DNA from: Pedobacter jeongneungensis
GTDB lineage: Bacteria > Bacteroidota > Bacteroidia > Sphingobacteriales > Sphingobacteriaceae
DNA length: 64,000 nucleotides
Reading direction: 5' to 3'
NCBI RefSeq assembly: GCF_000633455.1
Contig: NZ_AYMG01000011.1
Coordinates: 119,330-183,329 of the forward strand
Part shown: positions 17,005 to 25,456 of the stretch, one piece after another
Layout of the letters: each line of letters begins with the position of its first letter
Position numbering within the stretch: position 1 is the first letter of the stretch
Program-made: the position numbers and the translations under genes
The notes under the pieces: model-generated
The model's input: the letters and a program-made list of their open reading frames with translations, nothing else
Told to the model about the DNA's origin: nothing
Database searches by the model: none

Positions 17005-18381
17005 TTGGCAAAATCAAAAAGTGCATTTTTCTGTCAGAGCTGTGGCTACGAATCGGCAAAATGGTTGGGTAAATGCCCATCCTGTAACCAATGGAATACC
17101 TTTGTAGAAGAAATCGTTGAAAAAAGTTCTGCATCGGTACCGACATGGAAAAGCGATACCACCAGCCGAAAATTAAGTAAGCCAAGTAAGGTTGATGAAA
17201 TCCAATCGTCAACCGAGCGGAGAATATTAACAGGAGATAAAGAACTCGACCGTGTTTTAGGCGGCGGTTTGGTAGAAGGATCCCTGGTATTGATCGGCGG
17301 CGAACCGGGTATCGGTAAATCGACCTTAATGCTACAATTGGCCTTAAATATAAAAGGAAAAAAGTTACTGTATATTTCGGGAGAAGAAAGCGAACAGCAA
17401 ATTAAAATGCGGGCAGAACGGATCCAGGAAAATCCATCTTCGAACTGTTATATTTTAACTGAAACCTCCACACAGAATATTTTCAAACAAATCGAAATAT
17501 TGGAACCGGAAATTTTGGTTGTCGATTCCATCCAAACATTACATTCTGCACATATCGATTCCACCCCCGGCAGCGTATCGCAGGTAAGAGAATGTACAGC
17601 AGAATTATTACGTTTTGCAAAAGAAACCGGCGTACCTGTTTTTCTCATCGGCCATATTACCAAAGATGGAGCCATTGCAGGACCGAAAATACTCGAACAC
17701 ATGGTTGACACGGTTTTGCAGTTTGAAGGCGACAGACATCATGTTTATCGCATATTACGGTCAATAAAGAACCGCTTTGGAGCTGCTGCAGAACTGGGCA
17801 TTTACGAAATGCAGGGCAGCGGTTTAAGAGAAGTTTCTAACCCATCAGAAATTTTGCTTTCACAACGTGATGAAGAGTTAAGCGGAATTGCCATTGCTGC
17901 AACTTTAGAGGGTGCCAGACCCATGCTGATCGAAACTCAGGCATTAGTGAGTCCGGCTGCTTACGGAACTCCCCAGCGCTCTGCTACTGGCTTTGATACC
18001 AAAAGAATGAATATGCTTTTAGCAGTGCTTGAAAAACGCTGTGGCTTCAGGTTAAGTACGCAGGACGTCTTCTTAAACATTGCAGGGGGAATCAGGGTTG
18101 AAGATCCTGCAATCGATCTGGCCGTTTTAATTGCCATTATTTCATCCCAACAGGATATTGCAGTTTCTTCCAAAAATTGTTTTGCGGCAGAAGTTGGTTT
18201 ATCAGGCGAGATAAGAGCGGTAAACAGGATTGAGCAACGGATTGCTGAAGCCGATAAATTAGGTTTCGAAACCATTTATATATCCAAATACAATTTAAAA
18301 GGGATCGCAATAGAAAAATACAATCTAGAGATTAAAGCAGTAAGTAAAATAGAAGAAGTTTTTGGTCTTGTTTTCGGTTAG
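17005..18381 (+). CDS. radA: DNA repair protein RadA
   Basis: A RecA-like helicase that helps process recombination intermediates. The 458-residue protein has the N-terminal zinc finger C10, C13, C24 and C27, the Walker A GGEPGIGKSTLMLQ, Walker B-like ILVVDSIQT, the RadA-specific KNRFG (in SIKNRFGAAAELGIYEM), and a Lon-type C-terminal domain (VFLNIAGGIRVEDPAIDLAVL, AEVGLSGEIRAV). The start is TTG at 17005; the N-terminus MAKSKSAFFCQSCGY is the expected one. It appears monocistronic. Confidence 0.96.
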   Translation: MAKSKSAFFCQSCGYESAKWLGKCPSCNQWNTFVEEIVEKSSASVPTWKSDTTSRKLSKPSKVDEIQSSTERRILTGDKELDRVLGGGLVEGSLVLIGGEPGIGKSTLMLQLALNIKGKKLLYISGEESEQQIKMRAERIQENPSSNCYILTETSTQNIFKQIEILEPEILVVDSIQTLHSAHIDSTPGSVSQVRECTAELLRFAKETGVPVFLIGHITKDGAIAGPKILEHMVDTVLQFEGDRHHVYRILRSIKNRFGAAAELGIYEMQGSGLREVSNPSEILLSQRDEELSGIAIAATLEGARPMLIETQALVSPAAYGTPQRSATGFDTKRMNMLLAVLEKRCGFRLSTQDVFLNIAGGIRVEDPAIDLAVLIAIISSQQDIAVSSKNCFAAEVGLSGEIRAVNRIEQRIAEADKLGFETIYISKYNLKGIAIEKYNLEIKAVSKIEEVFGLVFG

Positions 18382-18530
18382 AGATAAATATGTGGAAAAA
18401 CTTCAACATATTTTTTAACTGTGCTGATAAAACTCCCCATTTCCACAGTCTCATTATAATACAGCAATATCAACAAAAACATACAAACACCTGATTTACA
18501 TTGCATTACAATCAAATGCAACAAGAATGA

Positions 18531-18643
18531 TACTTTTGGATTCAGGTTTGCCTATCATATCATGTTGTACATCATAGGATGTGATCTACACGAAAATAGG
18601 GATGATTTTCCTCGTTAACGGATGTTAACGGGGATTTTTTTTT
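18531..18643 (+). ncRNA. Candidate small RNA with its own -7 box and terminator
   Basis: In the gene-free 18382-18716 spacer, TACTTTTG (18531-18538) fits the TAnnTTTG box. About 100 nt later, CCTCGTTAAC (18610-18619) pairs with GTTAACGGGG (18624-18633, one mismatch) and is followed by nine T. No open frame with a plausible start fills the interval. A transcript from about 18545 to 18643 is predicted. No -33 TTTG at the normal spacing was found, and the terminator could instead belong to radA, so this is a proposal. Confidence 0.4.
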
Positions 18644-18716
18644 GCGTTACTATTTAGAAAAATTTTAAATAACTTTGAAAAAGATAGTAACGGAATAATT
18701 ATAAACCACTAAAAAG

Positions 18717-19181
18717 ATGAAAAAGATAATTTTAAGCGTAAGCTTTTGCCTATTCACCGCATTTGCATTTGCACAGGCAGCCTATACTGGACAAAAATTT
18801 GGGGAAGAGGTAAAACCAGGCGATGTAAAACCTGCCGCTAAGATGGAAGCTGCCATGGGTGATAAAAAAACCGTAGATATGAAAATCGAAGGTAAGGTAG
18901 TGGATGTATGCAAGAAAAAAGGATGCTGGATGACATTGGAAATGCCAAACGGCGATCCGATGCGCGTTACCTTTAAAGATTACGCCTTCTTTATGCCGAT
19001 GGATATTGTAGGAAAAAAGGTAGTGCTTGATGGCTTAGCAAAAAAACAAACCATATCGGTAGAAACTTTACGCCATTATGCAGAAGATGCTAAAAAATCT
19101 CCTGAAGAAGTTGCAAAAATTACCGATCCTAAAAAAGAACTGGCTTTTGAAGCTAAAGGTGTAGTAATTTTAGATAAATAG
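18717..19181 (+). CDS. DUF4920 family exported protein
   Basis: A 154-residue protein with a signal peptide (MKKIILSVSFCLFTAFAFAQ, cut after about residue 20). The mature part has an OB-like beta pattern: KIEGKVVDVCKKKGCWMTLEM with a Cys pair, DPMRVTFKDYAFFMPMDIVGKKVVLDG, and LRHYAEDAKKSPEEVAKI. This matches DUF4920, periplasmic proteins of unknown role in Bacteroidota; the C-x4-C pair and the acidic-basic surface suggest metal or redox chemistry but that is a guess. A TAACTTTG box lies at 18670-18677. It ends convergent with ilvE at a two-way terminator. Confidence 0.82.
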   Translation: MKKIILSVSFCLFTAFAFAQAAYTGQKFGEEVKPGDVKPAAKMEAAMGDKKTVDMKIEGKVVDVCKKKGCWMTLEMPNGDPMRVTFKDYAFFMPMDIVGKKVVLDGLAKKQTISVETLRHYAEDAKKSPEEVAKITDPKKELAFEAKGVVILDK

Positions 19182-19297
19182 AATAGAGTCGGGAAGACGG
19201 GAGTCAGAGGTCCGAAAACCTAAAGGTTAAAAGTCAGAAGCTAATATTTAGACACGTGATTCCTACCTCTTGATACCAAAACACTCAAAGCAAAAAG

Positions 19298-19328
19298 AAA
19301 CCCCGATACATATTTTGTATCGGGGTTT
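19298..19328. terminator. Two-way terminator between DUF4920 gene and ilvE
   Basis: AAACCCCGATACA and TGTATCGGGGTTT form a perfect 13-bp stem flanked by A-rich sequence on the left and T-rich sequence on the right, suiting both convergent genes. Confidence 0.85.
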
Positions 19329-19348
19329 ATCTTTTATATGGTTTCAGT

Positions 19349-20413
19349 TTACAAAACCCAGTTCCAGCCAAATTCATCAGGCGCTAAACCGTAACGGATA
19401 TCGTTTAATTTTTTAGCAATGCCATTCGAAATGTGCCTTGTTGATGGATCAGTTAGTTTATAGTTCTGACCATTGTACCCCATTTCACCAACGTGTGTTA
19501 CTGTAGCGGCAGTTCCTGCAGCAAAAGCTTCGGTTAAACTACCGTTTTCGATTCCTTCTATTACTTCTTTAACAGAAACCCTACGTTCTTCAACTTCAAC
19601 GCCGGCATCTTTTGCAAGTTTAATAATGGTATCACGTGTAACACCATCTAAAACTGTGCTACGCACAGATGGGGTAACCAATTTACCATCAATCACAAAA
19701 AGCAAATTAGCTGTTCCAGCTTCTTCTATAAACTCATGTGTTACAGAATCTGTCCAGATTAATTGATCATAACCTTCTTTTTTAGCTTGTTCGAATGGAT
19801 ATAGTGAACGTGCATAGTTTCCGGCTGTTTTGGCAAAACCTACACCACCTTCATCAGCACGTGTAAATTCAGTTTCAATTTTAACTTTTAATGCACTGCT
19901 GTAATATGGACCAGTTGGCGTAGTTAATAAAGCAAATTTGTAAGTATCAGATGCTTTAACGCCTAAATACGGATCCATTGCAAACATTACCGGACGAATA
20001 TACAAAGCATAATCTTCCTGGTTAGGCACCCATTTCTCATCAATATTGATTAATGCAGCCAAACCTTGCATAAAAATCTCTTCAGGAATGGTTGGCATCG
20101 ACATTCTCGCCGCTGATTTATTAAAGCGTTCGAAGTTTTTATCGGCGCGGAACACGCTGATTCTTCCATCAGGCTGGCGATAAGCTTTTAATCCTTCGAA
20201 AATTGCCTGGCCATAGTGAAGTGCAGAAATTGCAGGGCTCATCGGAATAGGACCATAAGGAAGAATCTGTAAATTTTTCCATTCGCCGTCTTCATAGTCG
20301 GCAGTAAACATGTGATCGGTAAAAACCTTACCGAACGGTAATTGCGAAAAATCAGTAACAGTCAAACGTGTTTCGTTTGTTTTAGTGATTTTTATATCTA
20401 ATGTCTCGGTCAT
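19349..20413 (-). CDS. ilvE: Branched-chain amino acid aminotransferase IlvE
   Basis: Transfers the amino group between glutamate and valine, leucine or isoleucine keto acids, using PLP. The 354-residue protein is the long class IV form. Marks are YGQAIFEGLKAYR, FRADKNFERFN, the PLP lysine K195 in VGFAKTAGNYARSL, and EEAGTANLLFVIDGKLVTP. It is monocistronic; the spacer to the dioxygenase-family gene (20414-20558) contains repeated CATTC words but no clear promoter box. Confidence 0.95.
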   Translation of the reverse strand: MTETLDIKITKTNETRLTVTDFSQLPFGKVFTDHMFTADYEDGEWKNLQILPYGPIPMSPAISALHYGQAIFEGLKAYRQPDGRISVFRADKNFERFNKSAARMSMPTIPEEIFMQGLAALINIDEKWVPNQEDYALYIRPVMFAMDPYLGVKASDTYKFALLTTPTGPYYSSALKVKIETEFTRADEGGVGFAKTAGNYARSLYPFEQAKKEGYDQLIWTDSVTHEFIEEAGTANLLFVIDGKLVTPSVRSTVLDGVTRDTIIKLAKDAGVEVEERRVSVKEVIEGIENGSLTEAFAAGTAATVTHVGEMGYNGQNYKLTDPSTRHISNGIAKKLNDIRYGLAPDEFGWNWVL

Positions 20414-20558
20414 TGTATTTGAATTTTGAATGGGTGAATGATTGAATGCCTGAGTGTTTTACCCGCTCATTCTCTAATTCAATAATTCACTCATTCTGTC
20501 ATTAACTATTTCGCGCAAATTAATAAAAAAGAGGCTTTTTTAATAGCTTTTTCCAATA

Positions 20559-21524
20559 TTAATCTTTGTTTTTGAGTGTTTTAAGTACACTAAGCACCCA
20601 TCCTCTACCCCATTCTTCCATCTGTTCATCAGTCCATAGAAAGGGATAAAAAATTCTTTTCTGAAAACGCGGAGGCAAATATTTCTGCCAGTTGGTTCCG
20701 CCGGTTGCCGCAACATCAACAGGATCTTTTTCTAAATAACGCACTGCCGATTTATAATGCGATAAAGGCCACTCCACATTCACATACAGATCCAGCTTGC
20801 GTAATTCTTCTGCAAGGGCTGAAACATCGGCTCCATTAGCCTGCAATTTATGGTATAACGCTGAAAAGTTGGTTAAAGATCTGTCCTTTGCCAATTGCAA
20901 AAACTGGGCAGCATATTTTTTAATAAACTGTTTTAAGGTTAAAGTCTGTTTACCCGAAGCCAGCTCAGTTGCTCCGAATTTCCAATAAATATTTTCAAAC
21001 TGTTCTTCTATTGTTGCTGAGCTCAATTCTTCCCGTTTCGATTTATCTACCAAACGGATAAAATCAGTGGCACAAATCTCGATCATCCTATATTGACCAG
21101 ATTGGAAGCCGCTGGCCGGTAATAATGACATCCGGAACTTTAAAAACTGCTCTTTCTCCATTCCATCAACCATTACTTCAAACGAAGTGGTTAAGGCGTT
21201 AAAATAAGCATTGATCCGCTTTACACGTGCAGTGAAAAATTCGACAGTTAAGTTTTCATGTTCAGCAATCTGCCGGCATTCGTGCAGTGCAAGTTTAAAA
21301 TAAAGCTCTGTAATCTGATGATACATGATAAATATTTCTTCATCAGGAATTGGCGTTTTTGGGCTCTGCAAGCTTAACAGGGTATCCAGGTGGATGTAAT
21401 CCCAATAGGTCAGAAAATCGGCATATAACAACCCATCTAAATAGGATGCCATATCCTGCCCCATTGCAGTGTACTTTTCTTGTAGTTGGTTTAGTTTGTC
21501 TTTTATTTCAGGTGTGAAATCCAT
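20559..21524 (-). CDS. Tryptophan 2,3-dioxygenase family protein
   Basis: The family opens the indole ring of tryptophan with haem iron. The 321-residue protein is all helical and keeps the family blocks: MYHQITELYFKLALHE (67-82), ASGFQSGQYRMIE (138-149), a probable haem-ligand H256 in PLSHYKSAVRYL, and ATGGTNWQKYLPP (273-285), matching the GTGGSxGxxYL substrate loop with changes. Full enzymes have similar length, but several pocket residues differ and no other kynurenine pathway gene is close, so substrate is uncertain. It runs opposite to the ClC gene, with divergent starts. Confidence 0.82.
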   Translation of the reverse strand: MDFTPEIKDKLNQLQEKYTAMGQDMASYLDGLLYADFLTYWDYIHLDTLLSLQSPKTPIPDEEIFIMYHQITELYFKLALHECRQIAEHENLTVEFFTARVKRINAYFNALTTSFEVMVDGMEKEQFLKFRMSLLPASGFQSGQYRMIEICATDFIRLVDKSKREELSSATIEEQFENIYWKFGATELASGKQTLTLKQFIKKYAAQFLQLAKDRSLTNFSALYHKLQANGADVSALAEELRKLDLYVNVEWPLSHYKSAVRYLEKDPVDVAATGGTNWQKYLPPRFQKRIFYPFLWTDEQMEEWGRGWVLSVLKTLKNKD

Positions 21525-21558
21525 GGTTTAAAGTTAGCTGCACAAAGGTGATAAAGAT

Positions 21559-21590
21559 TTTGTAACAAATAACTAAATTTTATACATTTG
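21559..21590 (+). promoter_or_regulatory. Promoter of the ClC gene
   Basis: TTTG (21559-21562), 20 nt, then TACATTTG (21583-21590): near-perfect Bacteroidota promoter, about 80 nt before the ATG at 21670. Confidence 0.7.
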
Positions 21591-21669
21591 AAGCAATGGC
21601 GATGGGGTGCCGCCAAAACCGCCAGACAGGCTGATGACTCCTACGATTTTTATTTAAAATTGATTTAAA

Positions 21670-22947
21670 ATGCCTGTTAAAAAACTAACAGAAGGATTTC
21701 TTCTGTCTATCAACCGATTTATTAAGCTCGATTTCGGATTACTTTTATTCAGCACATTAAAGTGGTTGTTGATCACTGCCTTATTAGGTGGGATTATCGG
21801 CTCAGCTTCTGCCCTATTTCTAAGTACTTTAAACTGGGCGACTAACTACCGCGAGCAACACCTCTGGATTATCGGTTTTTTGCCCCTTGCGGGTATAATA
21901 ATTGGTTTGGCTTATCATTACTGGGGAACATCGGTGGTTAAAGGAAACAATCTTTTAATCGAAGAGCTACAATCGCCCAAAAAAGTAATCCCCATTATTA
22001 TGGCACCGCTCATTTTTGCAGGTACCATTATTACCCATTTATTTGGTGGATCGGCAGGAAGAGAGGGTACTGCTGTTCAGATTGGCGGCGCTTTTGCCGA
22101 TCAGTTTACGAAATTATTTAAACTTAAAGCAAGGGATAGAAAAGTAATATTGATCTGTGGGATCAGTGCAGGTTTCGCCTCTGTTTTCGGAACACCTCTA
22201 GCCGGAGCTGTATTTGGATTAGAGGTTTTTGTTGTTGGGAGTTTAACTTATAGTTCAATTCTTCCTTCATTTATCACCGCAGTTATTGCCGATTATGCCT
22301 GTAAAGCCTGGGGCGTTGGCCATACCCACTATTCTATAGCCTATGTACCAGAAATGGATTCGATAAACCTATTGTTATCATTAGGTGCCGGTATATTATT
22401 TGGTCTTACGGCCAGAAGTTTTTCTGCCCTAAATCATGGCTTAGCCAAACTTTTTGGGAAAATCAAGTATCCGCCTTTAAGGCCATTTGTGGGTGGTATT
22501 ATTTTAATAGCAGTCATTTACCTGATCGGGAATACGCGTTACATTGGTTTAGGTATCCCTGTTATTTCGGAAGCCTTTACACAACAGGAAGCTTATTACA
22601 CTTTCGCCATAAAATTATTTTTAACAACACTTACGCTTAGTGCAGGTTTTAAAGGTGGTGAAGTTACCCCGCTTTTTTTTATCGGCGCTACATTAGGTAG
22701 TTTTTTGAGTATGTTTATTCCATTACCTTATAGCCTTTTGGCCGGGATGGGCTTTGTAGCCGTTTTTGCAGGAGCAGCGAATACACCATTGGCCTGTATT
22801 TTTATGGGGGTAGAGTTGTTTGGTACAGCATCGGGAGTTTATATTGCCCTGGCCTGTGTTACTGCCTATCTATTTTCGGGCCACACCGGGATTTACAGGT
22901 CGCAGACTATTGGGGCACCTAAACATTTATTGTTGAAGAGGCGGTAA
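21670..22947 (+). CDS. ClC-family chloride channel or chloride/proton exchanger
   Basis: A 425-residue inner-membrane protein with about ten to twelve helices. It has the second ClC filter motif as GGSAGREGTAVQ (126-137), with E132 at the gating-glutamate position, GTPLAGAVFGLEV, and GGEVTPLFFIGATLG for the third motif. The first motif, usually GSGIP with the chloride-binding serine, reads KGNNLLIEEL here, as in a distinct bacterial branch. The glutamate suggests exchange or gating; which ion is moved is open. A strong promoter lies upstream. Confidence 0.88.
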   Translation: MPVKKLTEGFLLSINRFIKLDFGLLLFSTLKWLLITALLGGIIGSASALFLSTLNWATNYREQHLWIIGFLPLAGIIIGLAYHYWGTSVVKGNNLLIEELQSPKKVIPIIMAPLIFAGTIITHLFGGSAGREGTAVQIGGAFADQFTKLFKLKARDRKVILICGISAGFASVFGTPLAGAVFGLEVFVVGSLTYSSILPSFITAVIADYACKAWGVGHTHYSIAYVPEMDSINLLLSLGAGILFGLTARSFSALNHGLAKLFGKIKYPPLRPFVGGIILIAVIYLIGNTRYIGLGIPVISEAFTQQEAYYTFAIKLFLTTLTLSAGFKGGEVTPLFFIGATLGSFLSMFIPLPYSLLAGMGFVAVFAGAANTPLACIFMGVELFGTASGVYIALACVTAYLFSGHTGIYRSQTIGAPKHLLLKRR

Positions 22948-23022
22948 GCGGGTGGCGCCAGGCGATTAGTGTAAAGCGTTTTGCGTGGGGCACAGAGCCC
23001 TTAAGAAGCACTATTCCATTTT

Positions 23023-23114
23023 TGTCATTCTGAACGCAGTGAAGAATCTGCCACCAACGAAGCACTGAAAAAGCAGCACTCTGTGAAAGATTCTTCGTTG
23101 CACTCAGAATGACA
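23023..23114. repeat. TGTCATTCTGA inverted-repeat element, copy 2
   Basis: Arms TGTCATTCTGAACGCAGTG and CACTCAGAATGACA with flanking AAGAATCT/AGATTCTT match copy 1 at 11552-11662, while the inner part differs. It sits between convergent genes. The rest of 22948-23121 holds nothing recognisable. Confidence 0.75.
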
Positions 23115-23121
23115 AATTAAA

Positions 23122-24423
23122 CTAATACAGCACCCTAAATTTTATCGTTTGTTCAATCTTTTTAAGTGATTTAAACAACTGTTTATCATATTGTGCATTA
23201 ATATCAGTAATGGCGTAACCTATTTCTGAATTCGTCATTAAAAACTGACTCACAATGTTGATATCGTGTTTGGCAAAAACAGTATTTATTTTCGCCATAA
23301 TACCTGGAACGTTTTTATGAATATGAATTAAACGATGCGATTTCTCGATTTTTGGCAATTGCAGGTTCGGGAAATTGCTGCTTAAATAAGTTGCTCCGGT
23401 ATTCATAAAATCGGCAACACGTTTTGGGATAAAATCGATATTACGCGGATTATTTTTTGGATCGTCAAAAACCACAATGCCTTGTTTGGTACAAAGGTCA
23501 AGGTCTATTTTATTCTTTGCATTACCTAAATAACCAATGGTTTTTAGTTTAGCGGCATTTTTTAATTGCTCCTTATCTATTTTTTCGCCATCGGCCAAAA
23601 GGATAATTCCGACGTCTTTTACATATTTCTCTTCGAAAGATGTTTTATGACGGATAGATAAACCATCATTTTTAAGGATGGAAATGGTTAATGGATCAAC
23701 TTCACCGATTACTAGACAAAGAATCCTGTTCTTTGGATAAGAAATGGCTCTTGGCAGATCGTTTACATACAAAAACTCATCAAAACTTGGTGTAACGTGA
23801 TCAGCTTTTGAAACAATGCTTTCGCGGGAAATATTCTCTGTAAAAGCAAAAAACTTATTAATAATGCCGCTTTCGCGCAGCTGGAAATCAGAATAGCCAT
23901 CTCCAATCCCGAATAACTCACCTTCGAGCTTTAAATGCTGGAGTAATTTTACTTTTCCGCCTTCTTCACTTAATGGTTTGGCATGATCGTAATCGATAAT
24001 TTTACCATCGCCCGTAGTTACAAAGGTATTGGCGTATATATTTTCCTTTTTGATGTGGTATTGGCTTACTACAGGCGTGATAAACTCTTTAAATCCGCCG
24101 GATACGATCAAAACCTCATCGGCATGTTTTTTAAAAAACTCTGCATTACGTGAGAAAGAGGTCGAAACTTTCTTTTTTAAATGCTTGATAAGCTGTTTTA
24201 AATGATCTTCATTCGCTTCGAGCAGTTTAACGCGCTGTGCCAAACTTTCGGAGAAGGAAAGTTTTCCTTCCATGGCAAAATTGGTATAATCTTCAATTTT
24301 CTGGAAAATCGCTTCTTTATCGGGGTGGTTCTTGAGCGAAATCCTTGCAAGCTCATCGAGTGCTTCTACCTGGGTAAAGGTACTGTCGAAATCGATGATG
24401 TAATAGGCTTTTTGTTTGGGCAT
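23122..24423 (-). CDS. Phosphoserine phosphatase fused to a SerA-like remnant and ACT domain
   Basis: A 433-residue protein in three parts. Residues 1-225 are a HAD-IB phosphatase of the SerB type: D11-F-D13-S-T (motif I), S108 in IVSGG (motif II), K157, and GDGYSD at 174-179. Residues about 232-325 match the substrate-binding half of phosphoglycerate dehydrogenase (LKTIGYLGNAKNKIDLDLCTKQGIVVFDDPKNNPR), but the NAD-binding domain with its GxGxxG loop is missing. Residues about 360-433 are an ACT domain close to SerA (RLIHIHKNVPGIMAKINTVF ... IKFRVLY). It probably dephosphorylates phosphoserine, with serine sensed by the ACT part. It overlaps the upstream epimerase gene by 1 nt. Confidence 0.85.
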   Translation of the reverse strand: MPKQKAYYIIDFDSTFTQVEALDELARISLKNHPDKEAIFQKIEDYTNFAMEGKLSFSESLAQRVKLLEANEDHLKQLIKHLKKKVSTSFSRNAEFFKKHADEVLIVSGGFKEFITPVVSQYHIKKENIYANTFVTTGDGKIIDYDHAKPLSEEGGKVKLLQHLKLEGELFGIGDGYSDFQLRESGIINKFFAFTENISRESIVSKADHVTPSFDEFLYVNDLPRAISYPKNRILCLVIGEVDPLTISILKNDGLSIRHKTSFEEKYVKDVGIILLADGEKIDKEQLKNAAKLKTIGYLGNAKNKIDLDLCTKQGIVVFDDPKNNPRNIDFIPKRVADFMNTGATYLSSNFPNLQLPKIEKSHRLIHIHKNVPGIMAKINTVFAKHDINIVSQFLMTNSEIGYAITDINAQYDKQLFKSLKKIEQTIKFRVLY

Positions 24424-25385
24424 TATCTTAAATATTGGGTAATTTCTTTTATGCTTTCGGCAACTGGTTTAAAAACTATTCCGGTTTCCGATTTTACTTT
24501 ATCGTTGTTATAATAACTTAAGGTTACACTGCTTTTCGCTGCATCTTTAGTGATGGAGGGTTCTTTTCCTGTAAAAATGGAGACAAATTTTAAGGCCCGC
24601 CATGCTATGCCGAGCATCCATGGCTTAGCTTCTTTTGTGGGTGCTTTAACATTAAAGCCCTGTGCAATTTCGCCGAACAGATCTTTATAGTGATAATCAT
24701 CAGCGGAAATGATGTACCGTTCTCCAGAAACTTCAGCATCCATCAGCAGGATCATCGCCCTGGCCACATCTTCAACATCAACAAAACCCGATGCGCCATC
24801 AGTATAAAACGGGAAACCGCCTTTTACCAATTTAAAAATGGCACCACTCCCTTCAAAACCTGCATTTTTACCAATAATTACAGATGGGTTAACGATGATG
24901 GCATCCAAACCTTCGGTAATGCCCCGCCATACTTCCATTTCGCCCTCATATTTAGATAACCCATAGGCATGCGCTTTTGAATCATATTCCCAAAAATCCT
25001 TTTCAGTAATTTTTTTTCCCTTTTTGGCATTGCCCAGCGCAGCAACCGAGCTTACATGTATCAGCCTGCAATTGTTTTCGGCACATAGGTTTACCATGTT
25101 CGAAGTGCCTTCGATATTTACATGAAAAAGCTGTTTTTTATCTTTAGGATTAAAGGATACAAATGCGGCACAATGGTACACTTTGGTAATCCCCACAAAG
25201 GCATCTTCTAGTGCAGATGGCTCGTTAATATCGGCTACGAACCATTCGATCAGGGATATATTTTGGATCAGAGAAGGAATTTTAGATTTCTCCCGCCTTA
25301 GCGCCCGTACCGCTAAACCTTTATCAGTTAACTGCTTAATTAATTCAGATCCTAAAAATCCAGTTCCTCCGGTTACCAGTATCAT
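24423..25385 (-). CDS. NAD-dependent epimerase/dehydratase (extended SDR)
   Basis: A 320-residue extended short-chain dehydrogenase. The NAD(P) loop is GGTGFLG (6-12), and HVSSVAALG ... YGLSKYEGE supplies the Ser and the YxxxK pair. VNPSVIIGKNAGFEGSG fits the dihydroflavonol reductase or 3-beta-HSD-like branch that acts on varied hydroxy or keto substrates. Its stop codon overlaps the ATG of the SerB-type fusion, so the two are translated together. Substrate unknown; no sugar cluster is nearby. Confidence 0.88.
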   Translation of the reverse strand: MILVTGGTGFLGSELIKQLTDKGLAVRALRREKSKIPSLIQNISLIEWFVADINEPSALEDAFVGITKVYHCAAFVSFNPKDKKQLFHVNIEGTSNMVNLCAENNCRLIHVSSVAALGNAKKGKKITEKDFWEYDSKAHAYGLSKYEGEMEVWRGITEGLDAIIVNPSVIIGKNAGFEGSGAIFKLVKGGFPFYTDGASGFVDVEDVARAMILLMDAEVSGERYIISADDYHYKDLFGEIAQGFNVKAPTKEAKPWMLGIAWRALKFVSIFTGKEPSITKDAAKSSVTLSYYNNDKVKSETGIVFKPVAESIKEITQYLR

Positions 25386-25456
25386 TTTATTTTTTTCGGG
25401 CTATATGTGGAAATACGCATTCAAAAATAGATATTTGAGCCGAGAGTTTTAAATAT

